This document shows positions 1 through 9,277 of a stretch of 64,000 nucleotides of DNA, piece by piece (the first letter of the stretch is position 1; the number at the start of each line of letters is the position of its first letter). The translations under genes and the position numbers were made by a program. The notes under the pieces were generated by a model. It saw nothing but the letters and a program-made list of their open reading frames with translations. It searched no databases and was not told the origin of the DNA. Location: contig JBCBET010000005.1 in assembly GCA_038528385.1 (NCBI GenBank), forward strand, positions 124,001 to 188,000, written 5' to 3'. Source of the stretch: Shimia_B sp038528385 (lineage in GTDB: Bacteria; Pseudomonadota; Alphaproteobacteria; Rhodobacterales; Rhodobacteraceae).

Positions 1-11
1 CACGGATCTGG

Positions 12-416
12 TCATGACGCAAACACCATCCATTTCATGCCGGCGAAGACGGCGAGGCTGTAGGCCGCGGCGCCGATGATCTGCGCTACCGGGTAGGCGA
101 GGCCGGCGCCGGTCAGCGCATAGGTGAGGGCGACGTTTGCGGCAAAGGCCGCCGCCACGAGGGCTATGAAGGCCAGGGCCGCGCGGCCCACCGCGCCGCG
201 GTGCCGAAAGGTCCAGCGTTTGTTGAGGGCAAAGCTCAGGCACCAGCCCGCGCCGTAGCCCACGATATTGGCCGCGAGGATACTGGCGTCGAGCCCGTAG
301 ACGCAGGCGAGCGTCAGGCCGTAGCCCAGGGCGGTGTTGGCGATCCCGGTGACTCCGTAGCGCCAGAGTTGTCCGAAGGAGCTGCGTGCTCCTTTACCGT
401 CAGCGTCGGCGGTCAT
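12..416 (-). CDS. GtrA-like membrane protein
   Basis: A small integral membrane protein of 134 residues with four predicted hydrophobic segments and the family's typical aromatic stretch (LSFALNKRWTFRH, near residues 60-72). GtrA-like proteins are linked to translocation of lipid-linked sugars or to cell-surface polysaccharide synthesis in the inner membrane. The substrate cannot be read from the sequence. An in-frame ATG lies further upstream, but I chose the ATG at 416 because an AGAGG-type ribosome site sits 9-10 bases before it and the upstream extension is rich in arginine and unlike the family. It follows the polysaccharide deacetylase gene on the same strand, which fits an envelope-glycan role. 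The family call is fairly secure; the function is not. Confidence 0.8.
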   Translation of the reverse strand: MTADADGKGARSSFGQLWRYGVTGIANTALGYGLTLACVYGLDASILAANIVGYGAGWCLSFALNKRWTFRHRGAVGRAALAFIALVAAAFAANVALTYALTGAGLAYPVAQIIGAAAYSLAVFAGMKWMVFAS

Positions 417-515
417 CGGTCCCCACCTCTTTGACCCACATCTGTCGCGTGATCGCGCACGATATGGGCGAAACATGGGCACGGCAAGGGAGATTGGGGG
501 GCCTGCGGCGCGGCA

Positions 516-2183
516 TCACTCTCCGGACGCCGCGAGGATCGTGGCCGAAAGCGGCGCGAGGTTCACGCGCTGCGCCCGGTCCTGCTGATGCCAGATGAGG
601 AGCGCGCTGATCGTCTCCGCCCGGAGCCGCCCCACCAGCACGACCTGCCCGTCCTGCCCGGCGCGAAACGCCGCCTGATCGAGGAACCGGCGGATGACGG
701 TGTTGCCCTGCCCCAGGCCATCGAGGTCACGGAAGACCTCGGCCACGGGCACGTCGGCCTGCCGCGCCACCTGCGCCGCTGTCCCGAGCCCTTGGGGAAA
801 GGTCAGGAGCCCGTGGCCCGTCTCCGCCGCGATCTCGGCGACCTGCTGCGCCACGGCGCGGTCGCCGCGGAAGCCTGCGAAGGTGCCGTCCATCACCGCC
901 ACGGCCTCGGGCACGGCGTCGAGATAGGCGGCCATGGAGACCTCCACATCCGCGGGGCTCGCGCCCTCGGGCACTTCGGCGAGGAGCGCCACTTCGTGGC
1001 CCGCGGCCCGGTACGCGGCCACGGCCTCCGCGGCGCCGGCGGCGCCCGCGGGGACCGCGAAGGTGAGCGGGCCGTCGAAGGAGGCGAGCGCCGGAAGGCG
1101 GGCCGCCGTGGCGGTTTCATCGATGAGGACGATGGCAAAGAGCGGCCGGTCATCGGCCTCCCAGGCCTCCGTGGCGGCATGGCGGAAGATGGCCCGGGGG
1201 TCGGGCGGCGCCGCGTCGCCCTCGGCCGCGGCCTCGCCCGAGCCGTCGGCGTCCGCCGTGCCCTCGGTGGGCCGGTTGACGACCACGCCGCTGGCGCGGT
1301 TGCCGAACCCGCCGGCGCTCACGCTGGGGCGCGATGGGTCGTCGTTGGTCTGGTCCGTCCGTGCCACGGTCGTGCCTGCGCCCGTCGCCGCGGCCACGTC
1401 CTCTTCGGCGGCAGCGGGGGCGGCGGGAGAGCCTTGGGCGTCTGGGGCGCCGGGCGCGTCCGTGTTGGCCGTGGCAACGGGCGCGTCTCCGAGGGCGCTA
1501 GGGCCACCACTTTCGCTCTCGGCGGTCGTTGTGAGGGCGGCCTGAGGGGCCTCCTCCGTTGATGGCGGACGGGCGGCCTCTTCGGTGTCCGCCACGACGG
1601 GCGGCGCGGCGGCGTCGGTATCGGCTTCGGCGCTCTCATCGGCGGCGGGCGGCACGGAGCGGAGCGCCGGTGCGGTCCCCTCGAGCGCGGGCCGCTCGGC
1701 CCGGAGCGCGACACCGGCATCGGTCGCGCCCGGCGGCGGCGGTGCGAGCCCGCCCACGCCCGCGGTCTGCGGCACGCTGGCGGGCGCGGTCACCGTGTCC
1801 TGCAGCGTGGGCGGCGCGGGGGCCACGGGCGCGGTGACGAGCGGCGCGTCGGCGCCCACATCCACCGGGCGCTCCGAGGCCGGCGGCGCGAGGGGAATGT
1901 CGACCCCCGACTGATCGAATTCCGAGCCCGCGGGCACGTCCACCATGGATGCATCGGGGGCTGCATCTGAGGCAGCATCGGAGGCCACCTCGGGCGTGGC
2001 ATCAGGAGCCGCATCGGAGGCCACTTCGGGCGTTGCACCGGCATCGACTGCGGGGCGCGGGTCAGGCGTCGCGCGCGCCACCTCACCGGCGGAGGGGACA
2101 TCTCCGAGAAGCGAGGCCACGGCGAGGACGAAACCGCCCACGACAAAGCCCCAAAAGGCGCCAAAGAGTATGCCCCGACCCAT
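516..2183 (-). CDS. divergent polysaccharide deacetylase family protein (YibQ-like) with long acidic linker
   Basis: A protein of 555 residues: one N-terminal membrane segment (about residues 4-26), a very long low-complexity region rich in Ala, Asp, Pro, Glu and Thr (about 30-320), then a C-terminal domain of the divergent polysaccharide deacetylase type (about 330-555). In the family the start of the domain usually reads IVIDDLG or similar. Here it reads IVLIDETATAA, and the region after GHEV lacks the usual second His, so the metal site looks degenerate and deacetylase activity is doubtful. The protein is probably anchored in the inner membrane with the domain in the periplasm. It is divergent from trpG and lies upstream of the GtrA-like gene on the same strand. 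The fold assignment is reasonable; the enzymatic role is uncertain. Confidence 0.75.
   Translation of the reverse strand: MGRGILFGAFWGFVVGGFVLAVASLLGDVPSAGEVARATPDPRPAVDAGATPEVASDAAPDATPEVASDAASDAAPDASMVDVPAGSEFDQSGVDIPLAPPASERPVDVGADAPLVTAPVAPAPPTLQDTVTAPASVPQTAGVGGLAPPPPGATDAGVALRAERPALEGTAPALRSVPPAADESAEADTDAAAPPVVADTEEAARPPSTEEAPQAALTTTAESESGGPSALGDAPVATANTDAPGAPDAQGSPAAPAAAEEDVAAATGAGTTVARTDQTNDDPSRPSVSAGGFGNRASGVVVNRPTEGTADADGSGEAAAEGDAAPPDPRAIFRHAATEAWEADDRPLFAIVLIDETATAARLPALASFDGPLTFAVPAGAAGAAEAVAAYRAAGHEVALLAEVPEGASPADVEVSMAAYLDAVPEAVAVMDGTFAGFRGDRAVAQQVAEIAAETGHGLLTFPQGLGTAAQVARQADVPVAEVFRDLDGLGQGNTVIRRFLDQAAFRAGQDGQVVLVGRLRAETISALLIWHQQDRAQRVNLAPLSATILAASGE
1975..2037. repeat. 36-base direct repeat inside the deacetylase linker
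   Basis: Two nearly identical copies of about 27 bases start at 1975 and 2011, giving a 36-base period. In the minus-strand protein this is an in-frame 12-residue unit (ATPEVASDAAPD, then ATPEVASDAASD) near residues 50-75. It looks like replication-slippage expansion of a disordered acidic linker. Confidence 0.8.
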
Positions 2184-2251
2184 TCCCAGTCTCTCAATTC
2201 TGCTCTAGGCGGGTATGCCCCGCTTCAACTCTCGTCGCGGGCGCTTTGGCC

Positions 2252-2280
2252 TTGACGGTCGCGCGCGCATTCTTGATCTA
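2252..2280 (+). promoter_or_regulatory. candidate sigma-70-type promoter for the trpG operon
   Basis: TTGACG (2252-2257) is followed after 17 bases by GATCTA (2275-2280), within an AT-richer patch (ATCTATAT) in an otherwise G+C-rich gap. It lies about 60 bases before the trpG start in the divergent gap between the deacetylase gene and trpG. The -35 is good and the -10 weak; a neighbouring TCTATA gives an overlong 19-base spacer. I see no Trp-codon leader peptide or attenuator. Confidence 0.4.
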
Positions 2281-2339
2281 TATCGCGGTCCGGGGCCCGC
2301 GCGATAGCCCCCTTGTGATGCTCAAAAGGCCCCTGAGCG

Positions 2340-2921
2340 ATGCTTCTCTTGATCGATAACTACGACAGTTTCACGTATAACCTCGTCCACTATCTGGGCG
2401 AGCTCGGGGCCGAAGTCGTGGTGCGCCGCAATGATGCCCTCGACGTGCAGGAGGCCATGGGCATGGGCCCCGCGGGCATCCTCCTGTCGCCCGGCCCCTG
2501 CGATCCCGACCAGGCGGGCATCTGCCTCGCGCTCGTGAGCGCCGCCGCCGAGACGCGCACGCCGCTCATGGGCGTCTGCCTCGGGCACCAGGCCATCGGG
2601 CAGGCCTTCGGCGGCACGGTCGTGCGCCACAACGAGATCGTGCATGGCAAGATGGGCCGGGTAACCCACAGCGGCACGGGCGTCTTCGCTGGGCTGCCTT
2701 CGCCCTTCGCGGCCACGCGCTACCATTCGCTCGTCGTGGCCCGCGAGGGCCTGCCTGATGCGCTCGAGATCACGGCAGCGCTCGAGGACGGCACAATCAT
2801 GGGCCTCCAGCATCGGGAGCTGCCGATCCACGGCGTCCAGTTCCACCCCGAGAGCATCGCCTCCGAGCACGGGCACGCGCTCCTCCAGAATTTCCTCGAT
2901 GACATGAAAGTGCCCGCATGA
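2340..2921 (+). CDS. trpG: anthranilate synthase component II (glutamine amidotransferase)
   Basis: The 193-residue amidotransferase subunit releases ammonia from glutamine and passes it to TrpE (or PabB) to make anthranilate (or aminodeoxychorismate). It shows the class I glutamine amidotransferase triad: nucleophile Cys80 in GVCLGHQ, then His169 and Glu171 in QFHPES. The start MLLLIDNYDSFTYNL is exactly that of the TrpG/PabA family. It is the first gene of a coupled run, and its stop overlaps the trpD start by four bases. trpE is not in the window. Whether the subunit serves tryptophan only or also folate synthesis cannot be told from sequence, but the trpDC neighbours make tryptophan its main role. 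Confidence 0.96.
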   Translation: MLLLIDNYDSFTYNLVHYLGELGAEVVVRRNDALDVQEAMGMGPAGILLSPGPCDPDQAGICLALVSAAAETRTPLMGVCLGHQAIGQAFGGTVVRHNEIVHGKMGRVTHSGTGVFAGLPSPFAATRYHSLVVAREGLPDALEITAALEDGTIMGLQHRELPIHGVQFHPESIASEHGHALLQNFLDDMKVPA

Positions 2922-3937
2922 GCGACGCGATGAAGCCGCTGATCTTCGCCGCCTCCGAGGGGCCGCTTTCTCGCGCGCAGGCGCAGGCGGCTTTCGAGGA
3001 GCTCTTCGAGGGCACGGCCACGCCCGCGCAGATGGGCGGGCTCCTGATGGCGCTGCGCGCGCGGGGCGAATCCGTAGCCGAATACGCTGCCGCAGCCGCT
3101 GTCATGCGCGCCAAATGCGTGGCCGTGGCAGCGCCCGAGGGCGCCATGGACATCGTGGGCACGGGCGGCGACGGGATGGGCACGCTCAATATCTCCACCG
3201 CCACGGCCTTCGTCGTGGCGGGCGCGGGTGTGCCGGTGGCCAAGCACGGCAACAGGAACCTCAGCTCGAAATCCGGCGCTGCTGATGCGCTCGGCCAGTT
3301 GGGGATCGACGTCATGGTCGAGGCCGCGGTCGTGGAGCGCGCGCTCGCGGAGGTGGGCATCGGCTTCATGATGGCCCCCATGCACCACCCGGCGGTGAAA
3401 TACGTCATGCCCGTGCGCCAGGAGCTCGGGACGAAGACGATCTTCAACATCCTCGGGCCCCTCACGAACCCCGCGGGCGTCAAGCGCCAGCTTACCGGTG
3501 CCTTCGCGCCCGACCTGATCTTTCCCATGGCCGAGACGCTGCAGGAGCTCGGTTCCGAGGCCGCCTGGCTCGTCCACGGCGCCGACGGCACCGACGAGAT
3601 CTCCATCTGCGGGCCCACCGCCGTGGCCGTGCTGAAGGACGACAGGATCACCGCGCGCGAGGTTCACCCGGAGGAGGCGGGCCTTCCCGTGCACCGCTTC
3701 GCCGATATCCTCGGGGGCACGCCCGAGGAGAACGGGGTCGCGTTCAAGGCGCTGCTCGAGGGCCAGCGTGGTGCCTACCGCGACGCCGTGCTCCTCAATG
3801 CGGCCGCGGCACTTCTCGTGGCCGAGCGCTGCGAGAGCCTCGCCGAAGGCGCGCACATGGCCGCCGAGAGCATCGACAGCGGCGCCGCGAAGGCCAAGGT
3901 CGAGGGCCTCGCCCGGATCGCGAGCGGCGCGTCATGA
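2918..3937 (+). CDS. trpD: anthranilate phosphoribosyltransferase
   Basis: TrpD (339 residues) joins anthranilate with phosphoribosyl pyrophosphate to give phosphoribosylanthranilate, the second step of tryptophan synthesis. The diagnostic PRPP-binding glycine motif GTGGDG lies near residues 82-87, followed by the KHGNRNLSSKSGAAD segment (about 109-123) that binds PRPP and Mg, and the anthranilate-site region MMAPMHHPA. Length and motif order are normal for the family. The start overlaps the trpG stop (ATGA, 2918-2921) and the stop overlaps the trpC start in the same way, so the genes are translationally coupled. Confidence 0.97.
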   Translation: MSDAMKPLIFAASEGPLSRAQAQAAFEELFEGTATPAQMGGLLMALRARGESVAEYAAAAAVMRAKCVAVAAPEGAMDIVGTGGDGMGTLNISTATAFVVAGAGVPVAKHGNRNLSSKSGAADALGQLGIDVMVEAAVVERALAEVGIGFMMAPMHHPAVKYVMPVRQELGTKTIFNILGPLTNPAGVKRQLTGAFAPDLIFPMAETLQELGSEAAWLVHGADGTDEISICGPTAVAVLKDDRITAREVHPEEAGLPVHRFADILGGTPEENGVAFKALLEGQRGAYRDAVLLNAAAALLVAERCESLAEGAHMAAESIDSGAAKAKVEGLARIASGAS

Positions 3938-4745
3938 GCACGCCCACGATCCTCGAGACCATCAAGGCCTACAAGCTAGACGAGATCGCCGCGGCCAAGG
4001 AGGCCCGGCCGCTGGCCGACGTCGAGGTCGCCGCGCGGGATGCGGGCCCCGTGCGCCCCTTCGCGCAGGCCCTCTTCACGGCGAGCCGCGAGGGCTACGC
4101 GCTCATCGCCGAGATCAAGAAGGCGAGCCCGTCGAAGGGTCTCATCCGCGCGGATTTCGATCCCGCCACACTCGCCCGCGCCTACGAGGCGGGCGGCGCC
4201 ACCTGCCTCTCGGTACTCACCGACACGCCGAGCTTTCAGGGCGCGCCCGAGTTCCTCACCGCCGCGCGAGAGGCCTGCGCGCTGCCCGCTTTGCGCAAGG
4301 ACTTCATGTACGACCCCTACCAGGTGGCCGAGGCGCGGGCCTGGGGCGCGGATTGCATCCTGATCATCATGGCCAGCGTCTCCGACGCGCAGGCCGCCGA
4401 GCTCGAGGCGGCCGCCACCGGCTGGGGCATGGACGTGCTGGTGGAGGTCCATGACGAGGCCGAGCTGGAGCGCGCGGCAGCGCTCAAATCGCCGCTTCTG
4501 GGCGTCAACAACCGCGATCTCAACACCTTCGAGGTCTCGCTCGAGACGACGAAGCGCCTCGCGCGGATGGCAGAGCCCGAACGGCACCTCGTGGCCGAGA
4601 GCGGGCTTTTTGCCAACGCCGACCTCCACGATCTCGCCGCCTACGGCGCGCGGAGTTTCCTGATCGGTGAAAGCCTCATGCGGCAGGAGGATGTCGCTGC
4701 CGCCACCCGGGCGATCCTCGCCAATCCCCTGCGCGCGACGCCGCA

Positions 4746-4749
<4 letters not shown>
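3934..4749 (+). CDS. trpC: indole-3-glycerol phosphate synthase
   Basis: TrpC (271 residues) closes the ring of carboxyphenylaminodeoxyribulose phosphate to give indole-3-glycerol phosphate. The family's (beta/alpha)8 motifs are clear: AEIKKASPSKG near the N-terminal third with the catalytic lysine, ALRKDFMYDPYQ with the second lysine, LVEVHDEAEL, and GVNNRDLNTFEV with the substrate-binding asparagine. This is a stand-alone enzyme, not fused to TrpF. It is coupled to trpD and to moaC by four-base ATGA overlaps at both ends. trpF, trpB and trpA are not in this window. Confidence 0.97.
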
Positions 4750-5218
<469 letters not shown>

Positions 5219-5222
<4 letters not shown>

Positions 5223-6412
5223 TCTCGGTCGACGCGGCGCTCGAGGCCCTGTTCAAGCTCGTCTCACCGCTCTCGACGGAGGCCGTCGACCTGAAGGACG
5301 CCGCGGGACGCGTCCTTGCCGAGGAGGCCACGGCCACCCGTGCGCAGCCCCCCTTCGATGCCTCCGCAATGGACGGCTATGCCTGCCGCGCCGCCGATGC
5401 CCATCCGGGCGCACGGCTCACGGTCATCGGCGAGGCCGCCGCCGGAGCGCGCTTCGCGGGCCATGTCGCCTCCGGCGAAGCCGTGCGCATCTTCACCGGC
5501 GCGCCGCTCCCCGCGGGCGCGGACCACGTGGAAATACAGGAGAACGCGGAGCGCGACGGCGACACGATCACCCTCACCGACCCCGCCGCGCCGGGGCGCT
5601 GGGTCCGCCCGGCGGGCGGGGATTTCGAGGTGGGCGCGAAGCTCTCTGCGCCCCGCCGCCTCGGACCGGCCGATATCGCACTCCTCGCCGCGATGAACAC
5701 GCCCGCCCCACGCGTCACCCGACGCCCGGACGTGGCCATCATCTCCACCGGCGACGAGCTCGTCATGCCCGGCGAGACCCCGCGGGACGACCAGATCATC
5801 GCGTCGAATGCCGTGGCCCTCCACGCGCTCCTCGCGCGCGCGGGCGCCCTGCCCCGGATGCTGCCCATCGCGCGCGACACAGAGGAGAGCCTCTCCTCCG
5901 CCTTCCGCTTCGCCCGCGGCGCGGATCTCATCGTCACGATCGGCGGTGCGTCCGTGGGCGACCATGACCTCGTGCGCGGCGTGGCCACCGAGGCGGGCAT
6001 GGCGCCGAGCTTCTACAAGGTCGCCATGCGCCCGGGAAAGCCGCTCATGGCCGGCCGCCTCGGCGCGACGCCCATCCTCGGGCTTCCCGGCAATCCGGTC
6101 TCGTCCCTCGTCTGCGGGCATATCTTCCTTCTGCCCATGCTGCGCGTGATGCTGGGCCTGCCCGCTGCGCGCGCGCCCCGTGTGACGGCCCGCCTCGCCC
6201 ATGACCTCCCCGCCGGAGGGCCGCGGGAGCACTATGCGCGCGCCCGCGTCACGCAAGGCGAGGTCCACGTCTTCGACCGGCAAGACAGCAGCCTCCTGAC
6301 CATCCTCGCCGACGCCAACGCGCTCGCCGTCATTGCGCCGGGTGCACCCGCCCGGCCACGGGGCGCGGAGATCGAGCTCGTGCTTCTTGACACAAATGGC
6401 GAACATCCATAG
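5219..6412 (+). CDS. moeA: molybdopterin molybdenumtransferase MoeA
   Basis: MoeA (397 residues) inserts molybdate into adenylylated molybdopterin in the last step of molybdenum cofactor synthesis. The N-terminal region has the family's DASAMDGYA motif, the central MoCF domain has STGDELV and GGASVGDHD, and MRPGKP and GLPGNPVSS follow. The C-terminal beta domain ends with EIELVLLD. Its start overlaps moaC by four bases. The last codons of moeA overlap the LexA operator of the next gene, so repair control is built into the moeA 3' end. Confidence 0.96.
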
Positions 6413-6415
6413 AAC
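6387..6415 (+). promoter_or_regulatory. lexA promoter with overlapping LexA operator (SOS box)
   Basis: A perfect -35 TTGACA (6387-6392) is followed after exactly 17 bases by TAGAAC (6410-6415). Lying across the spacer and -10 is GAACATCCATAGAAC (6401-6415), a perfect GAAC-N7-GAAC, which is the LexA-binding consensus of Alphaproteobacteria (GTTC-N7-GTTC on the other strand). Bound LexA would cover the -10, giving autorepression. The operator overlaps the moeA stop codon (6410-6412) and sits 41 bases before the lexA start. Confidence 0.9.
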
Positions 6416-6456
6416 ATTTGCAAAACCACCCGGCGCAACAGGCGGAGGCTGAGCAG

Positions 6457-7149
6457 ATGTTGACGAGCAAACAGCGGGACCTTCTTCTTTTTATTCACAA
6501 GAGGATGCAGCGCGATGGCGTGCCGCCGTCCTTTGACGAGATGAAGGAGGCGCTCGATCTGCGCTCCAAATCGGGCATTCACCGCCTGATCACCGCGCTG
6601 GAAGAGCGCGGCTTCATCCGCCGCATGGCGCACCGGGCGCGCGCGCTCGAGATCGTGCGCATGCCCGAAGGGATGCCGCAGCCCGCGGGGTTCACGCCCC
6701 GCCTGATCGAAGGCGACAAGCCCGAGGCGACGCCGCCGGCCGCGCTCCCCGTGGCCAATGTCGGCGCGGTGGAGCTGCCGGTGATGGGCAAGATCGCCGC
6801 CGGTGTCCCGATCGAGGCGATTTCCCACGCGGCCAGCCACGTGGCCGTCCCGGGCAACATGCTCTCCGGGAAGGGGGAGCATTACGCGCTCGAGGTGAAG
6901 GGCGATTCCATGATCGACGTAGGCATCAATGACGGCGACATCGTCGTCATCCGGGAAACCAGTAGCGCCGACAATGGCGACATCGTCGTAGCGCTGGTGG
7001 AAGGTCAGGAGGCCACGCTGAAGCGCTACCGGCGGCGGGGGTCCACCATCGCGCTCGAGGCCGCGAACCCGGCCTACGAGACGCGCATGTACGCAGAGGA
7101 CCAGGTGAAGGTGCAGGGCCGCCTCGTGGGCCTCATCCGCTCCTACTGA
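6457..7149 (+). CDS. lexA: LexA repressor
   Basis: LexA (230 residues) represses the SOS regulon and cleaves itself when stimulated by RecA filaments. The N-terminal winged helix (1-66, MLTSKQRDLLLFIHKRM) is followed by a linker and the S24 peptidase domain. The self-cleavage site is Ala115-Gly116 in GKIAAGVP, the catalytic serine is Ser151 in GDSMID and the general base is Lys189 in ATLKRY. An in-frame TTG start exists at 6418, but ATG 6457 has a GGAGG site eight bases upstream and begins at the family's conserved MLT. Regulation by its own operator is directly supported (6401-6415). Confidence 0.97.
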   Translation: MLTSKQRDLLLFIHKRMQRDGVPPSFDEMKEALDLRSKSGIHRLITALEERGFIRRMAHRARALEIVRMPEGMPQPAGFTPRLIEGDKPEATPPAALPVANVGAVELPVMGKIAAGVPIEAISHAASHVAVPGNMLSGKGEHYALEVKGDSMIDVGINDGDIVVIRETSSADNGDIVVALVEGQEATLKRYRRRGSTIALEAANPAYETRMYAEDQVKVQGRLVGLIRSY

Positions 7150-7152
7150 GCC

Positions 7153-9183
7153 CTAGCGGTACCGCGCCGCGCGTACGGCGCGGTCGTTCCACAGCCTGCG
7201 GCCCGTGACCTCCCGGGCCGTGAGCACCTCGATGCCCTCCTCCGTGAACGAGATGGCGAGCGCGCCGGTGTCGCGCAGGCTTCCGGGCGTGTGGGCGGCG
7301 CAGCTGAGCTCCTCCACCGGTTCCCGGTTCAACACGAGGATCGCGTCCCCCGCGCAGGTGGCGGTTTCGGCCCTGACACCGGTGACATGCACGACGGGCC
7401 GCGGAAGCGGCCTCTCGGGCCGTGCGTAGGCCGCGACCTGATCGGCGCCGTCGCCATCGTTCTCGAGCCAGCTCCTGGCCGCGAAACCGTCTCCCCGCTC
7501 CTTCGTCAGTGCGCGCCCCTCGGCACCCAGGATGCCCACGAGCCCGCCCGTGGGTGAGACGAGGATGGCCGGACGCTCCGTCCCGGCCCAAAGCAGGGCC
7601 GCAACTCCGATGGTCAGCGCGCCGCCCCAGCGCGCCCTGCCCGCCCAGAGCACCAAGAAGAGCGCGCCCAGTGCAAAGAGCGGCAGCACCTCGGGGCGCG
7701 GCGCGAGGATGCGGCCCACCGCCCCGTCGAGCGCCGACACCCGCTCCGCCACAAGGAGGATCCACTCGATCCCGACCTCCATCACCCAGAGCGCGGGCCG
7801 CGCCAGCCCGAGCGGCGCGAGGAGCGCGGCGAGGACGGCCGCGGGCATGACCACCGCGCCCATCACCGGAACGGAGAGGAGATTGGCCGCCAGCCCGTAA
7901 TGCGAGACGATGTTGAAATGCGCAGCAGCGAAGGGCGCCGTGGCAAGGCCGGCCACGAGGGACGACACGAAGACGGCGAAGACAGGACGCAGGAGGCGCG
8001 GCATCCCCCACATGTCCCTCGCCGACAGCGCGCGAAACGCCACGACGAGCGCGGTGGTGGCCGCGAACGACATCTGGAACCCGGGACCGAGCAACGCCTC
8101 GGGCCTCAGACAGAGCACGATGAGCGCGGCCAGGGCCACGGCGCGCAGCGTGAGGGCGCGGCGGTCGAGGAGAAGCGCCCCGAACACCATCGCCGCCATG
8201 ATGAAGGCCCGTTCCGTGGCCACCGCGCCCCCCGAAAGCCCCAGATAGGCCGCTCCCGCCAGCAAGGCCCCCACCGCCGCGATCTTGCGCGTGGGCAAGA
8301 CGAGCGCCACGCGCGGCACAAGGGCGAGACAAAAGCGCAGCGCACCGAAAACGAAGCCGGTGAGAAGGCCCATATGCAGCCCCGAAATTGCGAGAAGGTG
8401 CGCCAGGTTCGACCGGCGCAGATCCTCCACCGTCTCTTGCCCCATGCCCGACCGATCGCCCACGGTGATCGCGGCGGCCACGGCGCCCGCCTCCCCCGGC
8501 ATGGCCGCGGTGATGGCCGCGCTCAAGGCCATGCGCGCGCGAAAGAGCCAGAGCGCGAGGCCAGGCTCCGGCGCGGCGAAACTCAGCGCCGGGACGCGGG
8601 TATAGCCCACTGCGCCGATCTCCTGAAACCAGGCGTGGCGCTCGAAGTCGAAGCCGCGGGGCTCCGCCGGGCTCGGCGGCGGCGACAGGTGGCCCGTCAT
8701 CATGGCATGGGCCCCGGGCTGCGGCAGCGCGAACCCCTCCTGCCCGTGGAGCGAGACGCGCACCCGCTCCGGGGTTCGCGCGAGCGAGACCCGCTCGAGC
8801 CGCACCTGATCGAGCGTGAGCCGCGGCTTATCGGAGCCCGAGCGGTCGATGGCCACCACGCGTCCCTCGATGGTCCCGTAGTAGCGGAATTCGAGCACCG
8901 GGCCGCCCACGTTGTGGGCCCGCCCCGCGCCGAGGAGGAGACCCGCGGCCACGAGCGCCAGCGCAAAGAGCGCCGGGCCCGCGCGGTCACGGTCGAGATA
9001 GGCCAGGACACCGGAGAAAAGGCCGAGGCCCGCGACGACCGCCAGCCCCCGCGGCGACGGCTCCTGCCCCAGGCCGAAGTAGATCCCGACGCCCACGCCG
9101 AGGAAAACGGGGGCCCAGCACATGAGGTGCCCCCGCTGGCGTTGCAGCGCCGCGCCCATCGTGCCAAATGCCCCGCGAACCAT
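7153..9183 (-). CDS. comEC: ComEC/Rec2-type DNA uptake channel without a recognisable nuclease motif
   Basis: A multispanning inner-membrane protein of 676 residues. It has an N-terminal DUF4131-like part with membrane segments, an OB-like periplasmic segment (about 100-180) and the Competence domain (about 210-480) containing NLAHLLAISGLHMGLL, the ComEC signature. ComEC carries single-stranded DNA into the cytoplasm. The C-terminal region after the last helices is short and has no HxHxDH metallo-beta-lactamase motif, so the nuclease function seen in longer ComEC proteins appears absent. I chose ATG 9183, with AGAGAGG eight bases upstream; an upstream in-frame TTG at 9219 lacks such support. 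It is convergent with lexA and divergent from gltX. Confidence 0.9.
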   Translation of the reverse strand: MVRGAFGTMGAALQRQRGHLMCWAPVFLGVGVGIYFGLGQEPSPRGLAVVAGLGLFSGVLAYLDRDRAGPALFALALVAAGLLLGAGRAHNVGGPVLEFRYYGTIEGRVVAIDRSGSDKPRLTLDQVRLERVSLARTPERVRVSLHGQEGFALPQPGAHAMMTGHLSPPPSPAEPRGFDFERHAWFQEIGAVGYTRVPALSFAAPEPGLALWLFRARMALSAAITAAMPGEAGAVAAAITVGDRSGMGQETVEDLRRSNLAHLLAISGLHMGLLTGFVFGALRFCLALVPRVALVLPTRKIAAVGALLAGAAYLGLSGGAVATERAFIMAAMVFGALLLDRRALTLRAVALAALIVLCLRPEALLGPGFQMSFAATTALVVAFRALSARDMWGMPRLLRPVFAVFVSSLVAGLATAPFAAAHFNIVSHYGLAANLLSVPVMGAVVMPAAVLAALLAPLGLARPALWVMEVGIEWILLVAERVSALDGAVGRILAPRPEVLPLFALGALFLVLWAGRARWGGALTIGVAALLWAGTERPAILVSPTGGLVGILGAEGRALTKERGDGFAARSWLENDGDGADQVAAYARPERPLPRPVVHVTGVRAETATCAGDAILVLNREPVEELSCAAHTPGSLRDTGALAISFTEEGIEVLTAREVTGRRLWNDRAVRAARYR

Positions 9184-9237
9184 GGCCGAGCCTCTCTCGC
9201 AGCCGAAAGCTGCCGCCAAGGCTATGGCCGAACAGGG

Positions 9238-9252
9238 TTAGCGAAGTGTTAA
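9238..9252 (+). promoter_or_regulatory. candidate CtrA-binding site between comEC and gltX
   Basis: TTAG-N7-TTAA followed by C (9238-9253) differs from the CtrA consensus TTAA-N7-TTAA by one base. It lies 55-69 bases upstream of the comEC start and 26-40 bases upstream of gltX. CtrA controls competence genes including comEC in Rhodobacter capsulatus, so comEC is the likelier target. One near match in a gap of 94 bases is suggestive only. Confidence 0.4.
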
Positions 9253-9277
9253 CGCCCGCCCCGGAGAACCAAGACCC

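Noticed and set aside
2184..2339. Tryptophan attenuator or leader peptide before trpG
   Set aside because: No short frame with tandem Trp codons and no terminator/antiterminator pair is seen in this 156-base gap. Only a plain promoter-like pair is visible.
6418..6456. Longer lexA start (TTG 6418)
   Set aside because: The upstream residues do not match LexA, and ATG 6457 has GGAGG at good distance and the conserved MLT start.
9184..9219. Longer comEC start (TTG 9219)
   Set aside because: It lacks a ribosome site, while ATG 9183 has AGAGAGG eight bases upstream.
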